NCBI RefSeq assembly: GCF_013359595.1
Contig: NZ_JABFMP010000002.1
Location: forward strand, 1-48,033
Direction: 5' to 3'
Length of the DNA stretch: 48,033 nt
From: Pseudomonas sp. C1C7
Lineage (GTDB): Bacteria; Pseudomonadota; Gammaproteobacteria; Pseudomonadales; Pseudomonadaceae
Below the pieces are notes generated by a model, which saw nothing but the letters and a program-made list of their open reading frames with translations, did no database searches and was not told where the DNA came from. Positions 1 to 9,009 of the stretch are shown in pieces (the first letter of the stretch is position 1; each line of letters opens with the position of its first letter). The position numbers were made by a program, and so were the translations under genes.

Positions 1-34
1 CTGCGATCTTTTCAAAGATCAAAAGATCGCAGCC
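1..34. repeat. Half of a family-B intergenic palindrome
   Basis: Inverted repeat with CTGCGATCTTTT at 1-12 and its complement at 21-32. It is followed at 48-60 by a GGCTCCTACAGGG tail. The same sequence words recur at 9820-9890, 18885-18942, 40261-40340 and 42943-43012, so this is one member of a dispersed REP-like family. Its left part may lie outside the window. Confidence 0.7.
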
Positions 35-100
35 TCGTTTCACTCGACGGCTCCTACAGGGATCACCCAACCCACAATAACAATCCATAGAGGTTGAGCC

Positions 101-1573
101 ATGGCTGCCACTGACGAACGTGCAGGCAACAAACCGTTGATCGAGAAACGTTCGATCGACTACATCCCGGAAGCGGAAAGACACGGTCGTCTGTTCAGCC
201 AGTTCACCCTGTGGATGGGTGCCAACCTGCAAATCACCGCGATCGTGACCGGTGCCTTGGCCGTGGTGCTCGGCGGGGATGTGTTCTGGTCGTTGATCGG
301 TCTGTTGATCGGTCAACTGCTGGGCGGTGGCGTCATGGCGTTGCATGCGGCGCAAGGGCCGAAGCTTGGCCTGCCACAGATGATCTCCAGCCGCGTGCAG
401 TTCGGCGTTTATGGCGCGGCGATCCCGATCGTGCTGGTTTGCCTGATGTACCTGGGCTTCACCGCCACGGGCACGGTGCTTTCCGGCCAGGCCCTGGGGC
501 AGTTGTTCGGTGTCAGCGACACCGTCGGCATCCTGATCTTCGCCAGCGTCATCGTGCTGGTGACGGTGCTGGGTTACCGGGTGATCCACTTCATCGGCCG
601 TGTCGCCAGCATCATCGGCGTCATTGCCTTCGTTTATCTGTTCAGTCGCCTGATGAGCCAGACGGATGTCGGCGCACTGATGGAAATTCGCCATTTCAGC
701 TGGAGCAGCTTCCTGCTGGCGGTGTCGCTCGCGGCCTCCTGGCAGATCGCTTTCGGCCCTTACGTGGCTGACTATTCGCGCTACCTGCCGAGCAAGACGT
801 CCTCGGTGAAAACCTTTTTCGCCGCTGGCGCAGGTTCCGTGGTTGGCGCACAGGTGGCGATGATCCTCGGCGTGTTCGCCGCGGCTTCCGCCAATGGTCA
901 ATACGCCGGTCATGAAGTGGCTTACATCGTCGGTTTCGCCGGCAGTGGTGCCACTGCTGCGCTGCTGTACTTCAGTATCGCGTTCGGCAAGGTGACCATT
1001 TCCACCCTGAACTCCTACGGCAGCTTCATGTGCATCGCGACCATCATCAGCGGCTTCCGTGGCCGTCTGGAAGTGTCGCGCATGCAGCGTCTGGTGTTCG
1101 TACTGGCCATCGTCGGCGCGGCGACCCTGATCGCCCTGGTTGGCCAGCACTCGTTCCTCGGTGCGTTCAAGTCGTTCATCCTGTTCCTGCTGGCGTTCTT
1201 CACGCCATGGAGCGCAATCAACCTGGTGGACTACTACTGTATTACCCGCGAGCGCTACGACGTACCGGCGCTGGCTGATCCGAACGGTCGCTACGGCCGC
1301 TGGAACATGCTCGGCATCAGCGTCTACGTGTTCGGTGTGCTGGTGCAGTTGCCGTTCATCTCCACCAAGTTCTATACCGGTCCCCTGGTGGCTGCATTGG
1401 GTGACGTGGATATTTCCTGGATCATCGGTCTGGTGTTGCCCGCTGCCCTGTATTACGTGTGCGCCAAAAAATGGCACGGTGCAGTACCCGATCAACTGAT
1501 TCTGCCGGTCGAGCAGGACAGCGTAGAAAAACCAAAAACAAGCGGGAACGGTCGCGCTGCGGCGCAGGCCTGA
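101..1573 (+). CDS. NCS1-family (CodB-like) permease of the hut locus
   Basis: A 490-residue polytopic membrane protein of the nucleobase:cation symporter-1 (cytosine/purine permease) family. About twelve hydrophobic segments run from residue 43 to 465, between a short charged N-terminus and a hydrophilic C-terminal tail of about 25 residues. The ATG has an AGAGG ribosome site seven bases upstream (89-93). The gene lies directly before the hutXWV importer. Pseudomonas hut loci are known to carry a CodB-like permease here, so a role in taking up histidine, urocanate or a related imidazole is reasonable. The substrate cannot be read from the sequence, and true cytosine transport is the alternative. 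The family call is firm; the substrate is inferred. Confidence 0.85.
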   Translation: MAATDERAGNKPLIEKRSIDYIPEAERHGRLFSQFTLWMGANLQITAIVTGALAVVLGGDVFWSLIGLLIGQLLGGGVMALHAAQGPKLGLPQMISSRVQFGVYGAAIPIVLVCLMYLGFTATGTVLSGQALGQLFGVSDTVGILIFASVIVLVTVLGYRVIHFIGRVASIIGVIAFVYLFSRLMSQTDVGALMEIRHFSWSSFLLAVSLAASWQIAFGPYVADYSRYLPSKTSSVKTFFAAGAGSVVGAQVAMILGVFAAASANGQYAGHEVAYIVGFAGSGATAALLYFSIAFGKVTISTLNSYGSFMCIATIISGFRGRLEVSRMQRLVFVLAIVGAATLIALVGQHSFLGAFKSFILFLLAFFTPWSAINLVDYYCITRERYDVPALADPNGRYGRWNMLGISVYVFGVLVQLPFISTKFYTGPLVAALGDVDISWIIGLVLPAALYYVCAKKWHGAVPDQLILPVEQDSVEKPKTSGNGRAAAQA

Positions 1574-1642
1574 TTGGACGTAGACAGGGCTGGATGCCTC
1601 TTGACTGCCGCAAGCCAATTCATGATTAGGAGCGTCGAAACA

Positions 1643-2611
1643 ATGAAATCGAACAAGACCCTGCTGACCACACTGCTTTCCATGGGCCTGCTGGCCAGCG
1701 CCGGCGCCACTCAGGCAGCGGGCTGGTGCGAGTCGGGCAAGCCGGTGAAATTCGCCGGTCTGAACTGGGAAAGCGCCATGTTGCTGACCGACGTGCTGCA
1801 AGTCGTGTTGGAAAAAGGCTACGACTGCAAGACCGACAGCCTGCCGGGCAACTCCATCGCCATGGAAAACGCCCTGAGCAGCAATGACATCCAGGTGTTC
1901 GCCGAGGAATGGGTTGGCCGCAGCGAGGTCTGGAACAAGGCCGAGAAGGCCGGCAAGGTCGTCGGTGTCGGCGCTCCGGTCGTCGGCGCGGTCGAAGGCT
2001 GGTACGTGCCGCGCTACGTGATCGAAGGCGACGCCAAGCGCAAGCTGGAAGCCAAGGCGCCGGACCTGAAGAACATCGCCGATCTGGGCAAATACTCCGC
2101 CATCTTCAAGGACCCGGAAGAGCCATCCAAGGGCCGTTTCTACAACTGCCCGGCCGGCTGGACCTGCGAGCTGGACAACAGCGAAATGCTGAAAAGCTAC
2201 GGCCTGGAAAGCAGCTACACCAACTTCCGCCCGGGCACAGGTCCCGCGCTGGATGCCGCCGTGCTGTCGAGCTACAAGCGTGGCGAGCCGATCCTGTTCT
2301 ACTACTGGTCGCCAACGCCGCTGATGGGCCTGGTCGACGCCGTGAAACTGGAAGAAAAGCCGGGCGTGAACAAGAGCGTGACCATCAAGGTCGGCCTGTC
2401 CAAGACCTTCCACGACGAAGCGCCTGAACTGGTGACCGTGTTCGAGAAGGTCAACCTGCCGATCGACCTGCTGAACCAGAACCTGGGACGCATGAGCAAG
2501 GAACGAATCGAGTCGCCGAAACTGGCGAAAATCTTCCTCAAGGAACATCCTGAAGTCTGGCACGCATGGGTGAGCGAAGACGCAGCCAAGAAGATCGACG
2601 CGGCCTTGTAG
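1643..2611 (+). CDS. hutX: Histidine ABC importer, substrate-binding protein HutX
   Basis: Periplasmic binding protein of the OpuAC (glycine betaine/proline) type, 322 residues from the ATG at 1643. AGGAG at 1628-1632 supports this start. Residues 1-25 form a signal peptide ending in ATQA before AGWCESG. The mature domain has the family's NWESAML segment and several Trp/Tyr residues that could form an aromatic ligand box. It is the first gene of a three-gene importer, followed by a permease of the same family and an ATPase that overlaps the permease. In Pseudomonas hut loci this set is the HutXWV histidine importer. Assignment rests on family plus context; a quaternary amine would be the other plausible ligand. 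Confidence 0.85.
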   Translation: MKSNKTLLTTLLSMGLLASAGATQAAGWCESGKPVKFAGLNWESAMLLTDVLQVVLEKGYDCKTDSLPGNSIAMENALSSNDIQVFAEEWVGRSEVWNKAEKAGKVVGVGAPVVGAVEGWYVPRYVIEGDAKRKLEAKAPDLKNIADLGKYSAIFKDPEEPSKGRFYNCPAGWTCELDNSEMLKSYGLESSYTNFRPGTGPALDAAVLSSYKRGEPILFYYWSPTPLMGLVDAVKLEEKPGVNKSVTIKVGLSKTFHDEAPELVTVFEKVNLPIDLLNQNLGRMSKERIESPKLAKIFLKEHPEVWHAWVSEDAAKKIDAAL

Positions 2612-2682
2612 GTTGAGCTTCTCCGGCTGTCGCGGGCGACAGCCGGCTGCTTGATCGCAACCCCTTGATTGAGAGTCTCTTT

Positions 2683-3534
2683 ATGTTTCCCGAAAGCTTT
2701 ACCTTTTCCATCGCCGACTGGGTCAACGGTTGGGTCGATTCGCTGGTCACCAACTATGGCGATGTGTTCCGTCACATCTCCGACACCCTGTTGTGGGCCA
2801 TCGTCAATCTTGAGGGCCTGCTGCGCGCGGCGCCCTGGTGGCTGATGCTGGCCATCGTGGCCGGCGTTGCCTGGCACGCGACCCGCAAAGTGGCGACCAC
2901 CGCCGTCATCGTCGGCCTGCTGTTCCTGGTGGGTGCGGTTGGCCTGTGGGACAAGCTGATGCAGACCCTGGCGCTGATGCTGGTGGCAACCATCATCTCG
3001 GTGCTGATCGGCGTGCCGCTGGGCATCCTCTCGGCGCGCAGCAATCGCCTGCGTTCGATCCTGATGCCGCTGCTGGACATCATGCAGACCATGCCGAGCT
3101 TCGTGTACCTGATCCCGGTACTGATGCTGTTCGGCCTGGGCAAGGTCCCGGCGATTTTCGCCACCGTGATCTACGCCGCACCGCCGCTGATCCGCCTGAC
3201 CGATCTGGGCATTCGCCAGGTCGACGGTGAAGTGATGGAAGCGATCAACGCCTTCGGTGCCAACCGCTGGCAGCAACTGTTCGGCGTGCAACTGCCGCTG
3301 GCCCTGCCGAGCATCATGGCCGGGATCAACCAGACCACCATGATGGCCCTGTCGATGGTGGTGATCGCCTCGATGATCGGTGCCCGTGGCCTGGGTGAAG
3401 ACGTACTGGTGGGGATTCAGACCCTCAACGTCGGTCGTGGCCTGGAAGCGGGTCTGGCGATCGTGATTCTGGCAGTGGTGATCGACCGCATTACACAGGC
3501 GTACGGTCGCGCACGGCATGAGGTGAGCAAATGA
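2683..3534 (+). CDS. hutW: Histidine ABC importer, permease HutW
   Basis: Inner-membrane permease of the ProW/OpuAB class, 283 residues from the ATG at 2683. A GAGAG at 2671-2675 is a weak ribosome site. After a short N-terminal part come hydrophobic spans, and the region around residues 190-235 carries the EAA-type cytoplasmic loop ([13 protein letters not shown]) that docks on the ATPase. Its last four bases overlap the start of hutV in an ATGA junction, which indicates coupled translation. It should form the translocation pore for the ligand delivered by HutX. Confidence 0.87.
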   Translation: MFPESFTFSIADWVNGWVDSLVTNYGDVFRHISDTLLWAIVNLEGLLRAAPWWLMLAIVAGVAWHATRKVATTAVIVGLLFLVGAVGLWDKLMQTLALMLVATIISVLIGVPLGILSARSNRLRSILMPLLDIMQTMPSFVYLIPVLMLFGLGKVPAIFATVIYAAPPLIRLTDLGIRQVDGEVMEAINAFGANRWQQLFGVQLPLALPSIMAGINQTTMMALSMVVIASMIGARGLGEDVLVGIQTLNVGRGLEAGLAIVILAVVIDRITQAYGRARHEVSK

Positions 3535-4361
3535 ACAACGCAACCGTAAGCAAGATTGAAGTCAAAAACGTCTTCAAGATTTTCGGCAACCGTTCCAAGG
3601 ACGCGCTGGCCCTGGTGGGCCAGGGCAAGACCAAGGATCAGGTGCTGTCCGAGACTGGCTGCGTGGTCGGCGTGAATGACCTGTCGCTGAGCATCGGCAG
3701 CGGCGAGATCTTCGTGATCATGGGTCTGTCCGGTTCCGGTAAATCCACCCTGGTGCGCCACTTCAACCGCCTGATCGATCCGACCAGCGGCGCGATCCTG
3801 GTGGACGGCGTGGACATCCTGCAATACGACATGGAAGCCCTGCGCGAATTCCGCCGTCGCAAGATCAGCATGGTGTTCCAGAGCTTCGGCCTGTTGCCGC
3901 ACAAGACCGTGCTGGACAACGTCGCCTACGGCCTGAAAATCCGTGGCGAAAGCAAAGCCATGTGCAACGAGCGTGCGCTGCACTGGATCAACACCGTGGG
4001 CCTGAAGGGCTACGAAAACAAATACCCGCACCAGCTCTCCGGCGGCATGCGTCAGCGTGTGGGCCTGGCCCGCGCACTGGCGGCGGACACCGACATCATC
4101 CTGATGGACGAAGCCTTCAGCGCCCTCGACCCGCTGATCCGCGCAGAGATGCAGGACCAGTTGCTGGAGCTGCAAAAGACCCTGCACAAGACCATCGTCT
4201 TCATCACCCACGACCTCGACGAGGCCGTACGCATCGGCAACCGCATCGCGATCCTCAAGGACGGCCGCCTGATCCAGGTCGGCACGCCGAAAGAGATCCT
4301 GCATTCGCCGGCCGATGAGTATGTCGACCGCTTTGTGCAGCGTCGGGCGGCGGTGGTCTAA
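3531..4361 (+). CDS. hutV: Histidine ABC importer, ATPase HutV
   Basis: ABC ATPase of the ProV/OpuAA type, 276 residues. Walker A is GLSGSGKST at about residues 65-73, the signature LSGGMRQR is near residue 168, and Walker B with the catalytic Glu ([11 protein letters not shown]) is near residue 190. A His switch in FITHDLDEA follows. As is typical of the ProV subgroup, an N-terminal extension ([11 protein letters not shown]) precedes the nucleotide-binding fold. There are no C-terminal CBS domains, so the osmosensing tail of true ProV proteins is missing. This fits an osmolarity-independent nutrient importer. It overlaps hutW by four bases. Confidence 0.9.
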   Translation: MNNATVSKIEVKNVFKIFGNRSKDALALVGQGKTKDQVLSETGCVVGVNDLSLSIGSGEIFVIMGLSGSGKSTLVRHFNRLIDPTSGAILVDGVDILQYDMEALREFRRRKISMVFQSFGLLPHKTVLDNVAYGLKIRGESKAMCNERALHWINTVGLKGYENKYPHQLSGGMRQRVGLARALAADTDIILMDEAFSALDPLIRAEMQDQLLELQKTLHKTIVFITHDLDEAVRIGNRIAILKDGRLIQVGTPKEILHSPADEYVDRFVQRRAAVV

Positions 4362-4390
4362 GAGAGATTTGCGGAGCTTGTTCAGGCCTC

Positions 4391-4482
4391 TTCGCGGGCA
4401 AGCCCGCTCCCACAGGGAATAGCTGTGTTGCACAGATCGTGTTCACACAACTGAACACTGTGGGAGCGGGCTTGCCCGCGAA
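4391..4482. repeat. REPIN, family A (two inverted REP copies)
   Basis: Two inverted copies of a GC-rich REP word: TCGCGGGCAAGCCCGCTCCC on the left (from 4392) and its complement on the right (to about 4481), separated by about 45 bases. Each copy is itself an imperfect hairpin. It lies between hutV and hutH1 and could stabilise or end the importer message. The same family recurs at 19926, 21760, 30641 and 35680, with a CCTCGCTCC variant at 7700. Confidence 0.85.
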
Positions 4483-4532
4483 GGCGTCGGTGAAGCTGCA
4501 TCAATATTCAGGTTGTACACACGAGGTTGAAG

Positions 4533-6056
4533 ATGTCCCAGGCTGAAAAAATCGTTATCGCCGACGCCCCGCTGCGTTGGCAGGATGTAGTCGCCGTCGC
4601 CCGTCACGGCGCGCCGTTGGAATTGTCGGCCCAGGCCTGGGCACGGATCGAAAATGCGCAGGCCATCGTCCAGCGCATCGTCAGCAGCGGTGAGCGCGCT
4701 TATGGCGTCAACACTGGCCTGGGCGCGCTGTGCAACGTTTCGCTCAAGGACGAACAGCTCAGCCAGTTGTCCCGCAACACCCTGCTCAGCCACGCCTGTG
4801 GCGTCGGCGCACCGCTGGCCGACGAGCAGACCCGCGCGATCATGTGCGCGGCCATCCTCAACTTCACTCAAGGCAAATCCGGCGTGCATCGTCGAGTGGT
4901 CGAAGCCTTGCTGGCGCTGCTCAACAAGGGCATCACCCCGCAAGTGCCGTCCCAGGGTTCGGTCGGTTACCTGACCCACATGGCCCACATTTCCATCGCC
5001 TTGCTGGGCGTCGGCAACGTCAGCTACCGCGGGCAGATCGTCTGCGCTCAGCAAGCCCTGGCCGAAGAAGGCCTGCAACCGGTGCAACTGGGTGCGAAAG
5101 ACGGGCTGTGCCTGGTCAACGGCACGCCGTGCATGAACGGCCTGAGCGCCCTGGCCATTGCCGACGCGACGCGCCTGCTGCAATGGGCCGACGTGATCAG
5201 CGCCATGAGCTTCGAGGCCCAACGCGGGCAGATCGCCGCGTTCGATGCCGAGATCATCGCGCTCAAGCCGCACCCGGGGATGCAAAAGGTCGGCATCAAC
5301 CTGCGGGCGCTGCTCGACGGCAGCGAAGTGATCGCCCAGAGCAAGGGTATCCGCACCCAGGACGCCCTGAGCATCCGCTCGATTCCGCAGGTGCACGGCG
5401 CCGCTCGCGATCAGCTGGAACACGCGATCAAGCAAGTCGAAATCGAACTCAACGGCTGCACCGACAACCCGTTGCTGCTGGGCACGCCGGACAACTTCCG
5501 CGTCATGTCCCAGGCCAACCCCCACGGACAATCGGTGGCCATGGCGGCGGACCTGCTGGCCATTGCCATGGCGGAAATCGGCTCCATCGCCGAGCGTCGC
5601 CTGGACCGCCTGATCAACCCGCACGTCAGTGGTCTGCCGGCCTTCCTGGTGGCCAACCCGGGGGTAAACTCCGGAATGATGATCGTGCAGTACGTCGCCG
5701 CGTCCCTGTGCGCGGAAAACCGCCAGCTGGCGCAACCGGCGGTGCTCGACAACTACGTCACCTCGGGCCTGCAGGAAGACCACCTGAGCATGGGCACCAA
5801 CGCTGCGCTGAAGCTGCATCGCGCGCTGGAAAACTGCACGCAGATCCTCGCCATCGAGTACCTGCTGGCGGCCCAGGCCTTCGAATTCCTCAAGGATCAA
5901 CGTTTCGGCGCAGGGACCGATGCAGCGTGGCGTCTGCTGCGCGAACGCGTGCCGGCCTACGACCAGGACCGCTGGCTGGCGCCGGACATCGCCGCTGCAG
6001 CCGGCGTATTGAAAGATTCGGCGCTGCTGCAAAAGGCCTTGCCGAATCTGCACTGA
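4533..6056 (+). CDS. hutH1: HutH1: histidase-like protein lacking the MIO triad
   Basis: A 507-residue member of the histidine/aromatic amino acid ammonia-lyase family. ATG at 4533 with GAGG at 4523-4526 is preferred over TTG at 4527. The fold motifs are present: YGVNTGLG (Tyr57), LSHACG, LVNGTP, TDNPLLLG and QEDHLSMG (Glu415). The motif GSVG at 142-145, which in true lyases is followed by Ala-Ser-Gly and then Asp, goes straight to YLTHMAH. The three residues that cyclise to the MIO cofactor are absent. The active-site loop reads QDALSIR (276-282), with Leu279 where histidase has a catalytic Tyr. Length and remaining conservation argue against decay. It is probably not a normal ammonia-lyase. 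A regulatory or binding role, or a partner subunit in a mixed tetramer with HutH2, is inference. Confidence 0.85.
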   Translation: MSQAEKIVIADAPLRWQDVVAVARHGAPLELSAQAWARIENAQAIVQRIVSSGERAYGVNTGLGALCNVSLKDEQLSQLSRNTLLSHACGVGAPLADEQTRAIMCAAILNFTQGKSGVHRRVVEALLALLNKGITPQVPSQGSVGYLTHMAHISIALLGVGNVSYRGQIVCAQQALAEEGLQPVQLGAKDGLCLVNGTPCMNGLSALAIADATRLLQWADVISAMSFEAQRGQIAAFDAEIIALKPHPGMQKVGINLRALLDGSEVIAQSKGIRTQDALSIRSIPQVHGAARDQLEHAIKQVEIELNGCTDNPLLLGTPDNFRVMSQANPHGQSVAMAADLLAIAMAEIGSIAERRLDRLINPHVSGLPAFLVANPGVNSGMMIVQYVAASLCAENRQLAQPAVLDNYVTSGLQEDHLSMGTNAALKLHRALENCTQILAIEYLLAAQAFEFLKDQRFGAGTDAAWRLLRERVPAYDQDRWLAPDIAAAAGVLKDSALLQKALPNLH

Positions 6057-6159
6057 TTTCTATTGAACCAGCGGCCCGCCCAAAAGGCGGGAAGCGACGG
6101 ACAACGGATATCTCCGGAGCGTCTGGTAGTTGATTTACAACTCTCACAAGGAGCCAAAA

Positions 6160-7692
6160 ATGACTGCGCTAAACCTGATTCCCGGCCAACTGAGCCTCGC
6201 CCAACTGCGTGAGGTGTACCAGCAACCGGTGACGCTGACCCTCGACAGCAGTGCATCTGCGCAGATCGAGGCCAGCGTCGCCTGCGTTGAACAGATCCTT
6301 GCCGAAAATCGCACCGCTTACGGCATCAACACCGGTTTCGGCCTGCTGGCCTCGACCCGCATCGCCAGCGAAGACCTGGAAAACCTGCAGCGTTCGCTGG
6401 TGCTGTCCCACGCGGCGGGCGTCGGTGAGCCGATCAGCGATGAGCTGTGCCGCCTGATCATGGTGCTCAAGGTCAACAGCCTGAGCCGTGGTTTCTCCGG
6501 TATCCGCCGCGTGGTGATCGACGCGCTGATCGCCCTGATCAATGCGCAGGTCTATCCGCACATTCCGCTCAAGGGTTCGGTCGGTGCGTCCGGCGATCTG
6601 GCGCCGCTGGCGCACATGTCGCTGGTGCTGCTGGGCGAGGGCAAGGCGCGTCACAAGGGCGAGTGGATGGAAGCGACCGAAGCGCTGAAAGTCGCCGGCC
6701 TGACCCCGCTGACCCTGGCCGCGAAAGAAGGCCTGGCGCTGCTCAACGGCACCCAGGTGTCCACCGCATTCGCCCTGCGTGGCCTGTTCGAAGGTGAAGA
6801 CCTGTTCGCCGGTGCGCTGGCCGTCGGTGGCCTGACCGTTGAAGCGGTCCTCGGCTCGCGTTCACCGTTCGATGCACGTATCCACGCTGCCCGTGGCCAG
6901 AAAGGCCAGATCGACGCCGCTGCCGCCTACCGCGATTTGCTGGGCGAGCGCAGCGAAGTGTCCGATTCCCACGAGAACTGCGAAAAGGTCCAGGACCCGT
7001 ACTCCCTGCGCTGCCAGCCGCAAGTCATGGGCGCCTGCCTGACCCAGTTCCGTCAGGCCGCAGAAGTGCTGGCGATCGAAGCCAACGCCGTTTCCGATAA
7101 CCCGCTGGTGTTCTCCGCCGAAGGCGATGTGATCTCCGGTGGCAACTTCCACGCCGAACCTGTGGCCATGGCCGCGGACAACCTGGCGCTGGCCCTCTCC
7201 GAAATCGGCTCCCTGAGCGAACGCCGCATCTCGCTAATGATGGACAAACACATGTCGCAGCTGCCGCCGTTCCTGGTGGCCAATGGCGGGGTGAACTCCG
7301 GTTTCATGATTGCCCAGGTAACGGCCGCGGCACTGGCCAGCGAAAACAAGGCCCTGGCCCATCCGCATTCGGTGGACAGCCTGCCGACGTCCGCCAACCA
7401 GGAAGACCACGTCTCCATGGCTCCGGCTGCCGGCAAGCGCCTGTGGGAAATGGCTGCAAACACTCGCGGCATTCTCGCCGTGGAATGGCTGGCGGCGGTG
7501 CAAGGACTGGACCTGCGCAACGGTCTGAAGACCTCGCCAACACTGGAAAAAGCCCGCGCGATCCTGCGCAACGAAGTGCCGTTCTACGAGAAGGACCGCT
7601 TTTTTGCCCCGGACATCAACGCGGCGACTGAACTGCTGGCTTCGCGCTGCCTGACCGAACTGGTTTCGGGCAAGTTGCTGCCTAGCCTGTGA
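6160..7692 (+). CDS. hutH: Histidine ammonia-lyase HutH2
   Basis: Cytoplasmic histidase, which removes ammonia from L-histidine to give urocanate, the first step of the Hut pathway. It is 510 residues from the ATG at 6160, with a strong AAGGAG at 6148-6153. The MIO triad Ala143-Ser144-Gly145 sits in [15 protein letters not shown]. Other active-site elements are Tyr54 (YGINTGFG), the LSHAAG His, LLNGTQ Asn, Gln278-Tyr281-Arg284 (QDPYSLR) and Glu415 ([10 protein letters not shown]). Numbering matches P. putida histidase shifted by one. It lies about 100 bases after hutH1 and before hutI. In the Pseudomonas arrangement I recall, a hutT permease sits between the two hutH genes. No such gene is present here. 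Confidence 0.97.
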   Translation: MTALNLIPGQLSLAQLREVYQQPVTLTLDSSASAQIEASVACVEQILAENRTAYGINTGFGLLASTRIASEDLENLQRSLVLSHAAGVGEPISDELCRLIMVLKVNSLSRGFSGIRRVVIDALIALINAQVYPHIPLKGSVGASGDLAPLAHMSLVLLGEGKARHKGEWMEATEALKVAGLTPLTLAAKEGLALLNGTQVSTAFALRGLFEGEDLFAGALAVGGLTVEAVLGSRSPFDARIHAARGQKGQIDAAAAYRDLLGERSEVSDSHENCEKVQDPYSLRCQPQVMGACLTQFRQAAEVLAIEANAVSDNPLVFSAEGDVISGGNFHAEPVAMAADNLALALSEIGSLSERRISLMMDKHMSQLPPFLVANGGVNSGFMIAQVTAAALASENKALAHPHSVDSLPTSANQEDHVSMAPAAGKRLWEMAANTRGILAVEWLAAVQGLDLRNGLKTSPTLEKARAILRNEVPFYEKDRFFAPDINAATELLASRCLTELVSGKLLPSL

Positions 7693-7699
7693 TGGCCCC

Positions 7700-7765
7700 T
7701 TCGCGGGCAAGCCTCGCTCCTACGGGGGCGACATCAATCCTGTAGGAGCGAGGCTTGCCCGCGAA
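7700..7765. repeat. REPIN, CCTCGCTCC variant of family A
   Basis: Inverted pair TTCGCGGGCAAGCCTCGCTC (from 7700) and its complement ending at about 7765, with only about 14 bases between the arms. It fills the hutH2-hutI gap. A long hairpin could form in the transcript, possibly reducing readthrough into hutI or protecting the hutH message. Confidence 0.8.
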
Positions 7766-7793
7766 CCGATTTTGAACACAACGAGGATTTGGG

Positions 7794-8999
7794 ATGAAAA
7801 CCCTCTGGCAACACTGCCACGTCGCAACCATGGCCCAAGGCGCTTACTCGATCATCGAAGACGCGGCCATCGTGACGTCCGGTGCGCACATTGAGTGGGT
7901 CGGCCCGCGCAGTGAACTGCCGTCCGGCGACTTTGCGGCGGTCAATGACTTGAACGGTGCCTGGGTCACCCCCGGCCTGATCGACTGCCACACCCACACG
8001 GTGTTCGGCGGCAATCGCAGCGATGAATTCGAAAAGCGTCTGCAAGGCGTCAGCTACGCGGAAATCGCCGCCAGCGGTGGCGGCATCGCCAGCACCGTGC
8101 GCGCCACCCGCGCTGCCAGCGAAGAGCAACTGTTCGCCAGCGCCGCCCGCCGTCTGAAAAGCCTGATGCGCGACGGCGTCACCAGCGTCGAGATCAAGTC
8201 GGGCTACGGCCTGGACCTGGCCAACGAAGGCAAAATGCTGCGCGTGGCCCGTCGCCTGGGCGCCGAGCTGCCGATCAGTGTGCGCACCACTTGCCTGGCC
8301 GCCCACGCTCTGCCGCCGGAGTACAAGGACCGCGCCGACGACTACATCGATCACATCTGCGCCGAAATGCTCCCGGCCCTGGCCGCCGAAGGGCTGGTGG
8401 ATGCCGTGGACGCGTTCTGTGAATACCTGGCGTTTTCCCCGGAGCAGGTCGAGCGCGTGTTCGTCACCGCGCACAAACTGGGCTTGCCGGTGAAGCTGCA
8501 TGCCGAGCAATTGTCGTCGCTGCATGGCTCCAGCCTGGCCGCACGCTATCAGGCGCTGTCCGCCGATCACCTGGAGTTCATGGACGAAGACGACGCCATC
8601 GCCATGGCCAAGTCCGGCACGGTCGCGGTGTTGTTGCCCGGCGCGTTCTACTTCCTGCGCGAAACCCAATTGCCGCCGATGGAAGCCCTGCGCAAGCATG
8701 GCGTGAAAATCGCCATCGCCAGCGACCTCAACCCGGGCACTTCGCCGGCGTTGTCGGTGCGCCTGATGCTGAACATGGCCTGCACCTGCTTCCGGATGAC
8801 CCCGGAAGAAGCCCTGGCTGGCGCGACCATTCATGCGGCCACCGCCCTGGGCATGGCCGACACTCACGGTTCGATCGAAGCGGGCAAGGTGGCGGATTTC
8901 GTCGCCTGGCAAATCGATCGTCCGGCCGACCTGTCGTACTGGCTGGGCGGTGATCTGGAAAAACGCGTCGTGCGTCACGGCGTCGAAACGAGCCTGTAG
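7794..8999 (+). CDS. hutI: Imidazolonepropionase HutI
   Basis: Amidohydrolase-superfamily enzyme of 401 residues that opens the ring of 4-imidazolone-5-propionate to give N-formimino-L-glutamate. The metal-binding pair His66-x-His68 is in [17 protein letters not shown] further ligand His is in HAEQLSS (about residue 237), and the metal-binding Asp lies in [10 protein letters not shown] (about 313). ATG at 7794 has GAGG seven bases upstream. The next gene starts ten bases after its stop, so hutI and hutG are almost certainly co-transcribed. Length and motifs are those of the family. Confidence 0.97.
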   Translation: MKTLWQHCHVATMAQGAYSIIEDAAIVTSGAHIEWVGPRSELPSGDFAAVNDLNGAWVTPGLIDCHTHTVFGGNRSDEFEKRLQGVSYAEIAASGGGIASTVRATRAASEEQLFASAARRLKSLMRDGVTSVEIKSGYGLDLANEGKMLRVARRLGAELPISVRTTCLAAHALPPEYKDRADDYIDHICAEMLPALAAEGLVDAVDAFCEYLAFSPEQVERVFVTAHKLGLPVKLHAEQLSSLHGSSLAARYQALSADHLEFMDEDDAIAMAKSGTVAVLLPGAFYFLRETQLPPMEALRKHGVKIAIASDLNPGTSPALSVRLMLNMACTCFRMTPEEALAGATIHAATALGMADTHGSIEAGKVADFVAWQIDRPADLSYWLGGDLEKRVVRHGVETSL

Positions 9000-9009
9000 G
9001 AGAGTCGTT

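Noticed and set aside
4511..4520. Half-site resembling a HutC operator (TTGTACAC) just before hutH1
   Set aside because: Only one half of a palindrome is present and it overlaps the ribosome-site region. Not enough to call an operator.
4956..4985. Sequencing error or recent decay as explanation for the missing Ala-Ser-Gly in HutH1
   Set aside because: The gap is exactly nine bases in frame, the surrounding residues have also changed, a second active-site residue is replaced elsewhere, and the rest of the frame is intact.
4443..6053. Long - strand open frame opposite hutH1
   Set aside because: Composition is that of a reverse-complement shadow (repeated Val-Asp-Gln-Ala words), and the + strand gene has clear family motifs.
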